From positions 1 to 14,966 of the forward strand of contig WAMD01000024.1 in NCBI GenBank assembly GCA_015522495.1: a stretch of DNA of 14,966 nt, read 5' to 3'. Position numbers and translations under genes: made by a program. Source of the DNA: Nanobdellati archaeon (GTDB taxonomy: Archaea; B1Sed10-29; WALL01; WAMD01). Below the pieces are notes generated by a model that saw only the letters and a program-made list of their open reading frames with translations, ran no database searches and was not told where the DNA came from. Below, piece after piece: positions 1-6,926 of the stretch (position 1 is its first letter; each line of letters starts with the position of its first letter).

Positions 1-111
1 ACTGTAGGTGTCTCCTCTACCGCGGTCGCAGGGGGGTAGAGGGGACCCGCTGGTGGTCCCTCTGTAGGTGTCTCCTCTCTCAACGTATGCGAGCCTGTGG
101 TTTCCCTACAG
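1..111. repeat. G+C-rich repeat island with hairpins, possible structured RNA
   Basis: The 17-mer ctgtaggtgtctcctct occurs at 2-18 and again at 62-78, a 60-bp period. Three inverted repeats lie in the same stretch: cctctacc (14-21) with ggtagagg (35-42), gggacc (42-47) with ggtccc (55-60), and ctgtagg (62-68) with cctacag (105-111). The base composition is clearly richer in G+C than the AT-rich genes that follow. In AT-rich archaea such islands often mark structured RNAs, but I recognise no tRNA, rRNA, SRP or RNase P motif and no C/D boxes. On the minus strand the repeat reads agaggagacacctacag; an ACA box is therefore possible but unproven. The element may continue left of the window. It overlaps the last ten or so codons of the debranching-enzyme gene. 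Confidence 0.4.
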
Positions 112-1672
112 AACTATTTAACAACAACTTAACTCTCTGAAATTCTGAAAGACTCCATGCCTGGGCTGGGCAGCCTCTCGGCTTGTATGGCGGATCACCA
201 TCAAATATCTCGTTCACTTGGCCTATAACCCCACTTCCCCATCTGTGTCTGCTTAGAACATCAATAATGCCTTTAATCCTATCAATTTTGTAACCTGCAT
301 AAACAGTACTATCAAACAGCGGGCCTACCAACCAAGGCCAAACTGTCCCGTTATGATATGAATCATCATATCTCTTGTAATTTCCTTTATACCCATCTTC
401 TGTTGGGGAAAGAGTTCTGACACCAAATGGCGTTACTAACTCATCATAAGCCCTATCCAGGCTTCTCCTTATGCCACTTGGGTCAACAAGCTTATTGTCA
501 AGGTAAGCCAGAAGTAAAAAGTTTGGCCTAAATCTATCATCATTAAATGAATCTAGAATAAACTTACTCACATACTCCTTTTTGAACGCTCTTCTCACAG
601 ACCTAGCTAATTTGATGTAATCTACATCAGAGTCTTTAAAGAACTTTGATACTTTAATGAGCGAATCATAAAGTAACCCCTGGGCCTCAACTGGTTTATC
701 CCTTTGAAGTGTATCCATCCAACTAGTGGAATCAATGAGAAAGTAGTCATCCAAATGACCCAGAACTGGGTTAACTAGCCTACGCACATCCACCTCATCA
801 AGGATCCTGGTATCGCCACTCTGGTTAACATAGCTACCCAATATAGATAAAAACCACAGATTTGGTTCGACTCCTGTGTAAACAGGTTTACCACTTCTCT
901 CGTCAATGTGATCAGGCAAAACACCATCGCCGTTAGAATATGAGTATATGGCTATTAGAACCTCTCTAACATCTCTAAATTTTCCATCTGCAAGAAGCCA
1001 CTTGGAGAATATCATGCTATCCCTAGTCCAGCTTGAAAACCATGGGTAGCCAGCAATAATATACCTACGCTTGTTCCAATCCACAAAAAATTTTTGAACG
1101 GCATGTAGTCTAGTGGCAATAACAGGTATGGTTAATCTAAATTTTCCAAACACGCGAAAAACACCTGGGGAAAAATTGTAGTCCGCCCAGCTCTCCCCCC
1201 TCTCCTTATCAATTGTATAATCAAACTCTTTCCATTCAGGAGAGCTAGTAAATTTGTACTCTCCTTTAAGGCCCACTTTAATCTCATGGTTGTCTATCCA
1301 TATGGTCATCTCACTATTTCCTAACCTAAACCTAGAATCTCCTGGTTTATCCCTAATGTCATATATATACCTAAAATTAAAAAAAGGTTTAAACTCCACT
1401 TCTCTTTTTGCATGTATATCCAATCTAAAACCATCACCAAGCAGAACAGAACTGGAGAAATCTGATGCCTCAAATTGATTAGGAAAGATAAATCTATTTG
1501 GAGTTAGCCCGTCAACAGCAGAAAATAAGACAAATCTCCTAGATGGCCCACCAAGAGATGACGTAAAAAAACTATGATACTTCCTTTTGTTTTTCCAGTC
1601 TAAGGGAAGGAAGCTGTATCCTCCTTTGCCATCTGTCAAAAGAAACTCCTTATTTTTTGTGTGTCTAATCAT
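80..1672 (-). CDS. Amylo-alpha-1,6-glucosidase (glycogen debranching enzyme, GH133)
   Basis: A cytoplasmic enzyme that hydrolyses alpha-1,6 branch points in glycogen-like glucans. The 530-residue protein has the family's N-terminal pattern (EFLLTDGKGGYSF near residues 9-21, then KRKYHSFF). It also has the (alpha/alpha)6-barrel signatures GYPWFSSWTRD (208-218), PNLWFLSILGSY (270-281), WMDTLQRDKPVEAQGLLYDS (318-337), YHNGTVWPW (about 440) and CPAQAWS near the C-terminus. The acidic residues expected for catalysis (D of WTRD, E of KPVEAQ) are present. It is shorter than many archaeal homologues because the N-terminal domain is compact. The ATG overlaps the preceding glycosyltransferase stop by 4 bp (ATGA), and AGGT lies upstream at normal spacing, so the two are translationally coupled. 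It is the last gene of the operon. Its final codons read into the G+C-rich repeat at the window edge, so the tail may be a recent extension. No signal peptide is visible. Confidence 0.9.
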   Translation of the reverse strand: MIRHTKNKEFLLTDGKGGYSFLPLDWKNKRKYHSFFTSSLGGPSRRFVLFSAVDGLTPNRFIFPNQFEASDFSSSVLLGDGFRLDIHAKREVEFKPFFNFRYIYDIRDKPGDSRFRLGNSEMTIWIDNHEIKVGLKGEYKFTSSPEWKEFDYTIDKERGESWADYNFSPGVFRVFGKFRLTIPVIATRLHAVQKFFVDWNKRRYIIAGYPWFSSWTRDSMIFSKWLLADGKFRDVREVLIAIYSYSNGDGVLPDHIDERSGKPVYTGVEPNLWFLSILGSYVNQSGDTRILDEVDVRRLVNPVLGHLDDYFLIDSTSWMDTLQRDKPVEAQGLLYDSLIKVSKFFKDSDVDYIKLARSVRRAFKKEYVSKFILDSFNDDRFRPNFLLLAYLDNKLVDPSGIRRSLDRAYDELVTPFGVRTLSPTEDGYKGNYKRYDDSYHNGTVWPWLVGPLFDSTVYAGYKIDRIKGIIDVLSRHRWGSGVIGQVNEIFDGDPPYKPRGCPAQAWSLSEFQRVKLLLNSSVGKPQARIR

Positions 1673-2913
1673 TTCGCTACCTTTTTGTATATATTTAACA
1701 ATCGTTCATACACATGGTCCCACGTGAAATAGTTCAAAACCCTTTTTCTCCCGTTTACGCCCAGTACCTTCCTATCCTCTGGGCCTATCTCAAGTATCTC
1801 GTTTATCCCCCTAGCGATATCCTCGGGATACCTAGGATCTACGTACCTACCACACTCATCTGGACCTGAATCCCTAACCTGTTCTGTCATACCGCTTGTC
1901 CCATGTGCTCCAACGACTACTGGCTTCTCCATGGACATTGCCTCTGTGCACACTATCCCAAATGGTTCATATAAAGAGGGAAATACTGCCACATCTGACA
2001 TCGCATAGTGTATTATCCTCTCAGTTTCTGGAACAAATTCAAATCTAAAAATAACATTACTCGCTATCCCTAAAGATTTAGCTAGGTTAGTTAGATCTGT
2101 CTCCATACCTCCTTTACCTAATATGACAAGTTTCGTATTGGGAAATCTCTTCAAAACTAAAGGAAGTGCCCTAACAAGCTTATCAACACCCTTGACTCCA
2201 ACTAAGCGGCCAACAAAGAGGATAACATTCTCTCCTTCTTTTATCCCATACCTCTTCTTGAGTTTAGAAACCTCATCTCTGTTGACTTTAGATGGGTCAT
2301 ACTTATTAGCATCAACTCCATTCCAACAAACTTCCACCTTTTCATTCATCCCAAGTGTCTCAAGCTCTTTTTTCATTGCATTGGACACAGTAACAACTAT
2401 ATCCGCCTCACTAAATCCTTTATACTCAAACTTTTCAACAGTATGTGAACCCATACCCTGACTCCTGCCCTTTTCTGTTGAGTGGATGTGAAAAACCAGT
2501 GGAATACCCGTTTCCTTCCTTGTGGCAATCCCCCCATATATACCTAGCCAGTCATGGGAATGGATAATATCAAACTTTTTACCCTTGTTTTTGATTATAT
2601 CATTAACAAGCTTTGCAGAGGATAGTGTATTATATGTCACTATATCTGAAAAAAACTTTAGTCCCCTTCCCCAATTCCTAAGTTCTTCGCCAACGTAAAG
2701 TGAGTACATATCACTAAAGTCTATTAATAGTGGCCTGTGAACTTCAACTCCGTTTATGGCATCCCTGGTACTAAATCTATTCCCATCGTTCATTGTAAAC
2801 ACAGTTATTTCATGCCCCTTCTCTGCAAATTTCTTTGTTATCTCAGTCGCAAAAGTCCCTAGCCCACCAACAATCCTAGGTGGGTATTCCCATGAGAAAT
2901 GAACTATCCTCAT
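1669..2913 (-). CDS. GT4-family glycosyltransferase, glycogen-synthase-like (distal)
   Basis: A 414-residue GT-B fold retaining glycosyltransferase, probably adding glucose from a nucleotide sugar to an alpha-glucan. Seen in the protein: the N-terminal loop WEYPPRIVGGLG (8-19), SHDW (119-122), the start of the C-terminal nucleotide-sugar domain FVGRLVGVKG (233-242), and the E-x7-E motif EPFGIVCTE (316-324) typical of GT4/GT5 enzymes. Length is normal for the family. The ATG overlaps the GH57 stop by 4 bp (ATGA), and its own stop overlaps the debranching-enzyme start the same way. It is a paralogue of the GT4 enzyme at 4064-5182, on the other side of the GH57 gene. Context makes glycogen synthase or a maltosyl/glucosyl transfer step likely, but the exact donor and acceptor cannot be read from the sequence. 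Sucrose-synthesis or lipid glycosylation roles are less likely here. Confidence 0.85.
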   Translation of the reverse strand: MRIVHFSWEYPPRIVGGLGTFATEITKKFAEKGHEITVFTMNDGNRFSTRDAINGVEVHRPLLIDFSDMYSLYVGEELRNWGRGLKFFSDIVTYNTLSSAKLVNDIIKNKGKKFDIIHSHDWLGIYGGIATRKETGIPLVFHIHSTEKGRSQGMGSHTVEKFEYKGFSEADIVVTVSNAMKKELETLGMNEKVEVCWNGVDANKYDPSKVNRDEVSKLKKRYGIKEGENVILFVGRLVGVKGVDKLVRALPLVLKRFPNTKLVILGKGGMETDLTNLAKSLGIASNVIFRFEFVPETERIIHYAMSDVAVFPSLYEPFGIVCTEAMSMEKPVVVGAHGTSGMTEQVRDSGPDECGRYVDPRYPEDIARGINEILEIGPEDRKVLGVNGRKRVLNYFTWDHVYERLLNIYKKVAK

Positions 2914-4073
2914 TTCTTCTCAGCCCTCCTTCTTATATCTTCAATAATGTTCGCAATGTTAATAAAAGCATCATAGGGGGAATCATATGGGTTAAAGTAC
3001 TTGTGAATAACTCCATCCTTCGTTGCCTTTGTTGAGAGATAGTACAGATGATCAGCTGTTTGTATTTTTCTCCATGTATCCTCAAGCTCTGTTCCACTGA
3101 CTACCTCCTCTAATCCTTGAATGCGTTTAAATATCTCTTGTTGCAACCTATTACCAAGCCACGTGGATACGTCTCTTGATTCATCAGCCCAGCTTATGGC
3201 CCAAGGCGAATCGTACTCCCCAACCGGCTCTTGTTTCTTCAAAACATCCGAAGGTGTCACTAATTCATTTCCCCTCTTTTCCAATTCACCTGGAAGATGC
3301 TCCAGAAAATCAAGTATACCTGTCTCTGGCCACTGATGCTCGCCAAATGTTTCGTAGTCTATGTATAACAAAACATATTGCCCATTAAGATTTGATATCC
3401 AGTCAGCATACTTATCTGCAGTTAAGGGCCAACATGCCCAATCCCTAGCTGAAAATCTAAAGCCTATGTCGTCGCTCAATTTGTAGTGTCTCAACATTAT
3501 TGGTAGCTTTCCCCTCACTCTCCTGTAAAGATCGGTGGGGGATCTCCATTCTAGAATCCTGTCAACTCCTTCTGTTATTATGCCTTTGAATTTCATCTTC
3601 TCTATCTCAGTTCCTATCCTATTATCATATATCAATTCAGTATTTCTAAAAGTTTTTGTTTTCTGCTTGAATTCCCTTCTTGCCATTTTTTTATGCATTT
3701 TTACTTGTATCTTAAACTCTTCTAATCCTGAATACAGGCTAGAGAGGGAATGGTAATATGTCTCACCGAGAAGTTCAACGTTTCCCGTGTCAAACGTTTC
3801 TTTGAAAATGCTCAAAACATCTGGATTATACAATTTCGCTGACTCAACCCATGTTCCTGTTATTGAATAAGTGAATTTATAACCATTATTTGAAAGGTCT
3901 TTTATTATCTCAGTTGCTGGGAAATAACACTTCTTACTAACCCTTTCAAATATTGCTCTATTCTTTTCAGAATCAAAATATGCCTTGTTTGGTGGCTTTT
4001 CCAGATCATTAAATACAGAAAACCTCCTCAACCTGAAAGGCTGATGGACATGGAAAGCCATAACTACGTCCAA
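2910..4073 (-). CDS. GH57 alpha-amylase-type glycoside hydrolase
   Basis: A 387-residue cytoplasmic alpha-glucan-acting enzyme (alpha-amylase or 4-alpha-glucanotransferase type). The GH57 conserved regions are visible in order: HVHQPF (8-13), LLGETYYHS (101-109), FRNTELIYD (142-150) with the likely nucleophile E146, YIDYETFGEH (237-246) with the likely acid/base D239, and ADHLYYL near residue 353. It is compact, resembling the short archaeal amylase-like group rather than the longer GH57 branching enzymes. Start choice: the TTG at 4073 sits behind a full AGGAGGTG Shine-Dalgarno (4079-4086, minus strand) at standard spacing and keeps the first beta-strand DVVMAF. The internal ATG at 4061 would be too far from that site. 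The TTG start makes the gene overlap the upstream glycosyltransferase by 10 bp. It lies between two GT4 genes and upstream of the debranching enzyme, which supports a role in glycogen turnover or chain remodelling. Confidence 0.88.
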   Translation of the reverse strand: MDVVMAFHVHQPFRLRRFSVFNDLEKPPNKAYFDSEKNRAIFERVSKKCYFPATEIIKDLSNNGYKFTYSITGTWVESAKLYNPDVLSIFKETFDTGNVELLGETYYHSLSSLYSGLEEFKIQVKMHKKMARREFKQKTKTFRNTELIYDNRIGTEIEKMKFKGIITEGVDRILEWRSPTDLYRRVRGKLPIMLRHYKLSDDIGFRFSARDWACWPLTADKYADWISNLNGQYVLLYIDYETFGEHQWPETGILDFLEHLPGELEKRGNELVTPSDVLKKQEPVGEYDSPWAISWADESRDVSTWLGNRLQQEIFKRIQGLEEVVSGTELEDTWRKIQTADHLYYLSTKATKDGVIHKYFNPYDSPYDAFINIANIIEDIRRRAEKK

Positions 4074-5182
4074 CCAAGCACCTCCTTGTACGTGTTGTAC
4101 GTTCTCCTAGCGACCTCCTCCCATGTTATATCTCTAAGCTCCTCAAGCCCTTTCTCTCTTAACTCCTTGTATAACACTTTGTAATCCAGAGATGCAAGTA
4201 TATACGAAGCCATTTTTTCTATATCCCAGAAATCAACCTTCAATGTATCTTTTAGAACCTCACTTGCTCCAACAGTCTTTGAAACTATTACAGGTGTCCC
4301 ATGCGCAACTGCTTCCAAGACTGTTATCCCAAACGGCTCTGATACACTTGGAAGAACGTAAAGATCAGCAATAGAATAAAGCCAATCCCTCTCATCATCA
4401 TTGACATACCCAGTAAATGTTACATCTTTAGATATCCCAAGATCTACTACTAACTCAAGTAGATGTGGAAGTGTTGGTCCTTTACCAGATACAACAAAAT
4501 GAACATCTTTTCTCTTCTTTAAAACGAGAGCTGCAGCCCTAAGAAATGAATCAACATTCTTTTGTACTGACAGCCTCCCAAGGTAGAGAACAATTTTCTT
4601 TCCAAATAATCCCTTCTTGTTGCTCGGTTTTATCTCGGTTGGATCTATCCCGTTGTATATGACTCTTATTTTATCTGAATCTGCATTGTATATTTTAATC
4701 AACTCCCTCTTCATTAAGTTTGAAACTGTTATTATCATATCTGCATTCTCAACACCTCTCCTCTCAATATCCTTTATCCAACCCCATGGATGACCAGCTG
4801 TCCTATCATATTCAGTTGAATGGAATGTTATTATAAGTGGCTTAAGTGACTCTTCCTTTATCCTCACACCCGCATTTATCCCTATCCAATCATGAACGTG
4901 GACTAGGTCAAAGTCTAGATGCCTTGACTGATCCACCACTAACTTGTTGTAATAATTGACAGCATCAAACAGGCTCCTGCCAGCTTGATAAAACGGATAC
5001 CAATCGTTCGGGAGCTGTATTATCTTCATTTTACTATTTGAAGGTTTAATCCTTCCCACATGAGGCATCAAAAAGTATAAATCAACTAGATCCGCTAGGT
5101 ATCTAGTCAACCAATAGCAATGGGTACCAAGTCCCCCTATGCTAAATGGTGGGTACTCCCACCCTATCATCAAGACATTCAT
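4064..5182 (-). CDS. GT4-family glycosyltransferase (proximal)
   Basis: A 372-residue GT-B glycosyltransferase, the second of the operon. Motifs seen: GWEYPPFSIGGLG (7-19), HVHDWIG (95-101), LYLGRLSVQKN (199-209) opening the C-terminal Rossmann domain, and EPFGITVLE (282-290), the E-x7-E donor-binding motif. It shares the N-terminal WEYPP..GGLGT signature with the GT4 at 1669-2913 but is shorter and clearly a separate paralogue. The two may divide initiation or synthesis from elongation, or use different donors. The ATG follows the small winged-helix gene by 9 bp, and only a modest purine-rich site (GAGAGGG) precedes it. Its stop lies inside the start region of the GH57 gene. No membrane segment is seen. 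Substrate assignment to glycogen is inferred from the neighbours. Confidence 0.85.
   Translation of the reverse strand: MNVLMIGWEYPPFSIGGLGTHCYWLTRYLADLVDLYFLMPHVGRIKPSNSKMKIIQLPNDWYPFYQAGRSLFDAVNYYNKLVVDQSRHLDFDLVHVHDWIGINAGVRIKEESLKPLIITFHSTEYDRTAGHPWGWIKDIERRGVENADMIITVSNLMKRELIKIYNADSDKIRVIYNGIDPTEIKPSNKKGLFGKKIVLYLGRLSVQKNVDSFLRAAALVLKKRKDVHFVVSGKGPTLPHLLELVVDLGISKDVTFTGYVNDDERDWLYSIADLYVLPSVSEPFGITVLEAVAHGTPVIVSKTVGASEVLKDTLKVDFWDIEKMASYILASLDYKVLYKELREKGLEELRDITWEEVARRTYNTYKEVLGWT
4079..4086 (-). promoter_or_regulatory. Shine-Dalgarno deciding the TTG start of the GH57 gene
   Basis: On the minus strand the sequence reads AGGAGGTG, an 8-base match to the expected archaeal 16S complement. 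It lies five bases before TTG (4071-4073). It selects TTG over the in-frame ATG at 4059-4061. Confidence 0.7.
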
Positions 5183-5191
5183 CTTTCCCTC

Positions 5192-5428
5192 TCAATCCAC
5201 TAATTCAACAATTGGATTGAATTTCCTTCTCTTTCTTCCTATGTTCACTATCCTCAACTTCCCTTCTCTGCCTAACCAACCAAGGGCAGCCCAGATCAGC
5301 GGTTCAGGTAGCTTCGTCTTTCTGGCTATGTCATCAACGCTCATAGACCCAGCATCATGGAGTGTTCTCCAAACATCGCCAGCCTTGGTTCCAAATAACT
5401 CCTCAGGACTAACCTCCGGACTAACCAT
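5192..5428 (-). CDS. Small winged helix-turn-helix protein (DUF2582-like)
   Basis: A 78-residue protein, first gene of the glycogen operon. It begins MVSPEVSPEELFGTKAGDVW, followed by a compact winged-helix pattern: SVDDIARKTKLPEPLIWAAL as helix-turn-helix, GWLGREGKL, then a basic wing IVNIGRKRRKF. This resembles the archaeal DUF2582 winged-helix family, whose biochemical role is not established to my knowledge. An in-frame GTG at 5437 would add MID, but that GTG is part of the sequence GGGGTGAT, a Shine-Dalgarno four bases before the ATG at 5428, so the ATG is preferred. The downstream glycosyltransferase starts 9 bp after the stop, consistent with co-transcription. A local regulator of the operon is a reasonable inference; a protein-protein role is also possible. 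Confidence 0.75.
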   Translation of the reverse strand: MVSPEVSPEELFGTKAGDVWRTLHDAGSMSVDDIARKTKLPEPLIWAALGWLGREGKLRIVNIGRKRRKFNPIVELVD

Positions 5429-5461
5429 GTCAATCACCCCTATATAATAGTAGGTTTTTGT

Positions 5462-5469
5462 GTTTAAAC
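5462..5469 (-). promoter_or_regulatory. Candidate TATA box for the glycogen operon
   Basis: GTTTAAAC (itself palindromic) lies in the 49-bp gap after the RecJ-like gene. Its centre is about 37 bases upstream of the ATG at 5428, which would put transcription start near 5439 and leave a short leader containing GGTGAT. A second AT-rich run at 5441-5448 is too close to the start to serve. The operon could instead be read through from the RecJ-like gene. Confidence 0.35.
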
Positions 5470-5486
5470 GCGTTTTGATTGAGTTT

Positions 5487-6857
5487 TCAAAGCATCTCCA
5501 AGTGTTTTCCCACTTTATCTAAAAATTCCTCTTCTCTAGAATTAGGTACAGTAGCGCCAGCAGCGATATTATGGCCTCCACCCTCACATCCAGCCTCTTT
5601 GCACACTTCAGAAAATACCTTGCCCAAATTAACCCCTTTCTCGACTAATTCTTTATTTGCCCTTCCAGAAACTTTTATATTGCCATCTTCATCCCTAGCT
5701 AGAGCTATAATAGGCTTGTCTCTCCCAACAAAGCTTGTATTATACAATATACCAGCAACAACTCCTATTATACTATCTTCTATCCCACCAATGCCATTCA
5801 GTAAGTAAAAACTTTTTCTATCTTCTATGCCATGGTCATATATCCATTTTATTGCATCATGGATTGCACGCCTATGCTCTTGTAATACATTCAAAGCTTT
5901 ATCATAGTACTCCCCCCTATCCCCCATTGCAACCATTATACCTGTCTTCATCTCCCCATGCCTACCACAAGCATTCAATAGAGTTGCAAAGTCCTTGACA
6001 TCTTTCAAATAACTCTTGTCTTCCTCGTTCTTAATTTCGTAAACCTCCCCAACTAGAGATCTCAGACTCTTTTCATCCATGCCAATGTTCAAACCGTATA
6101 TATACAGCCCAGTTATCAAATTTTTTTTCTCCTTAGGTGTTAGGTCAACATACCTCAGCCATTCTCCTTCTTTCTTCAATGGAATCCCTAAATCAGAAAG
6201 AAAGTTTACACACGCGGGTTCATTCCCACTTAAACCTAAAAAGAAAGGTTCTGATGAATAGCTTAAAAACTGCACAAGGGACCTAGTATGCCTACCAAAT
6301 AACCGAATGTCATTCTTAACAACCAGTACATCTGAGAGGACTCCCTCATCTAGTATATGCCTATTAAAACCAATTAGCCTTCCTGTTGAGTCTTGCATAT
6401 CCCCAACAGCACCGACAACTGCTAGATACGCCAAGTCCATATTGTCTTTGGATACTGCCCTGGAGGCTAGGTATGACATCCCTGCCCCGGAAACCTCGGT
6501 TGCCCCATCTAAACCAAGTAGGTGGGCATTAAGATGATTGTCTACGTCAGAACCGATCACTTCGTGATGATCACACACTACAAAATTGTTGATACTAGAT
6601 ATCTTATCAAATTGCCCACTCCCTAAATCAACAAACACAACTGGCTTGTCAATGGGTATAGACTCAATAGCCCTTGGGTCCAGCTTTTTTACCGGCATAA
6701 ACTCAAATGATTTACCAAGCCGTTTAAGTGTCAACCCAATCAGGCCTGCAGATGACAATCCATCTGCATCATAATGGCTAACTATCACAAAATCATCCTC
6801 TTTCTTCAAAAAATCAGCCACGGGTCCTGCCCTCTTTATGTATTTATCTGGAATCAA
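5487..6857 (-). CDS. Archaeal RecJ-like exonuclease, DHH/DHHA1 family (GAN-like)
   Basis: A 456-residue metal-dependent DHH phosphoesterase, probably a single-strand exonuclease associated with replication or repair, like the archaeal GINS-associated nuclease. Seen: motif I SHYDADGLSS (27-36), motif II VFVDLGSG (75-81), motif III CDHHE (95-99), motif IV GAVGDMQD (149-156), and a C-terminal DHHA1 domain with the GGGH nucleic-acid-binding motif (426-429). All expected metal-ligand aspartates and histidines are present, so it should be active. Length fits the archaeal family. Start: TTG at 6857, six bases after GGAGGT (6864-6869, minus strand). The nearby ATG at 6861 is out of frame and stops at once. 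It is divergent from the coiled-coil gene at 6927. The RecJ2/HAN type or an oligoribonuclease role cannot be excluded without alignment. Confidence 0.85.
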   Translation of the reverse strand: MIPDKYIKRAGPVADFLKKEDDFVIVSHYDADGLSSAGLIGLTLKRLGKSFEFMPVKKLDPRAIESIPIDKPVVFVDLGSGQFDKISSINNFVVCDHHEVIGSDVDNHLNAHLLGLDGATEVSGAGMSYLASRAVSKDNMDLAYLAVVGAVGDMQDSTGRLIGFNRHILDEGVLSDVLVVKNDIRLFGRHTRSLVQFLSYSSEPFFLGLSGNEPACVNFLSDLGIPLKKEGEWLRYVDLTPKEKKNLITGLYIYGLNIGMDEKSLRSLVGEVYEIKNEEDKSYLKDVKDFATLLNACGRHGEMKTGIMVAMGDRGEYYDKALNVLQEHRRAIHDAIKWIYDHGIEDRKSFYLLNGIGGIEDSIIGVVAGILYNTSFVGRDKPIIALARDEDGNIKVSGRANKELVEKGVNLGKVFSEVCKEAGCEGGGHNIAAGATVPNSREEEFLDKVGKHLEML

Positions 6858-6863
6858 ACATAT

Positions 6864-6869
6864 ACCTCC
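6864..6869 (-). promoter_or_regulatory. Shine-Dalgarno deciding the TTG start of the RecJ-like gene
   Basis: GGAGGT on the minus strand lies six bases upstream of TTG (6855-6857). No in-frame ATG competes nearby. Confidence 0.65.
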
Positions 6870-6882
6870 AAAGTCCCCAATC

Positions 6883-6894
6883 TATATATATTTT
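6883..6894. promoter_or_regulatory. AT-rich TATA region shared by divergent genes
   Basis: The run tatatatatttt between the divergent RecJ-like gene and the coiled-coil gene contains TATA-like sequence on both strands. For the plus strand, a start about 26 bases downstream falls near 6912, leaving a short leader with the AGGTG site at 6916-6920 before ATG 6927. For the minus strand the spacing to TTG 6857 is tight, so that assignment is weaker. Confidence 0.4.
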
Positions 6895-6926
6895 AGAAAC
6901 GGGTCAATATAAGTAAGGTGGGCTGA

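Noticed and set aside
1..78. CRISPR array edge (repeat at a 60-bp period)
   Set aside because: Only two copies of a 17-bp unit are visible, the unit lacks a typical repeat length, and the sequence between them is itself a set of hairpins rather than a spacer-like stretch. Sequence to the left would be needed.
864..874. tRNA T-arm-like ggttcgactcc
   Set aside because: Flanking bases do not form the T stem, no anticodon or D arm is found, and it lies within a well-supported protein gene.
4059..4061. ATG start for the GH57 gene
   Set aside because: It would leave the strong AGGAGGTG site 17 bases away and remove part of the first beta-strand; TTG at 4073 fits better.
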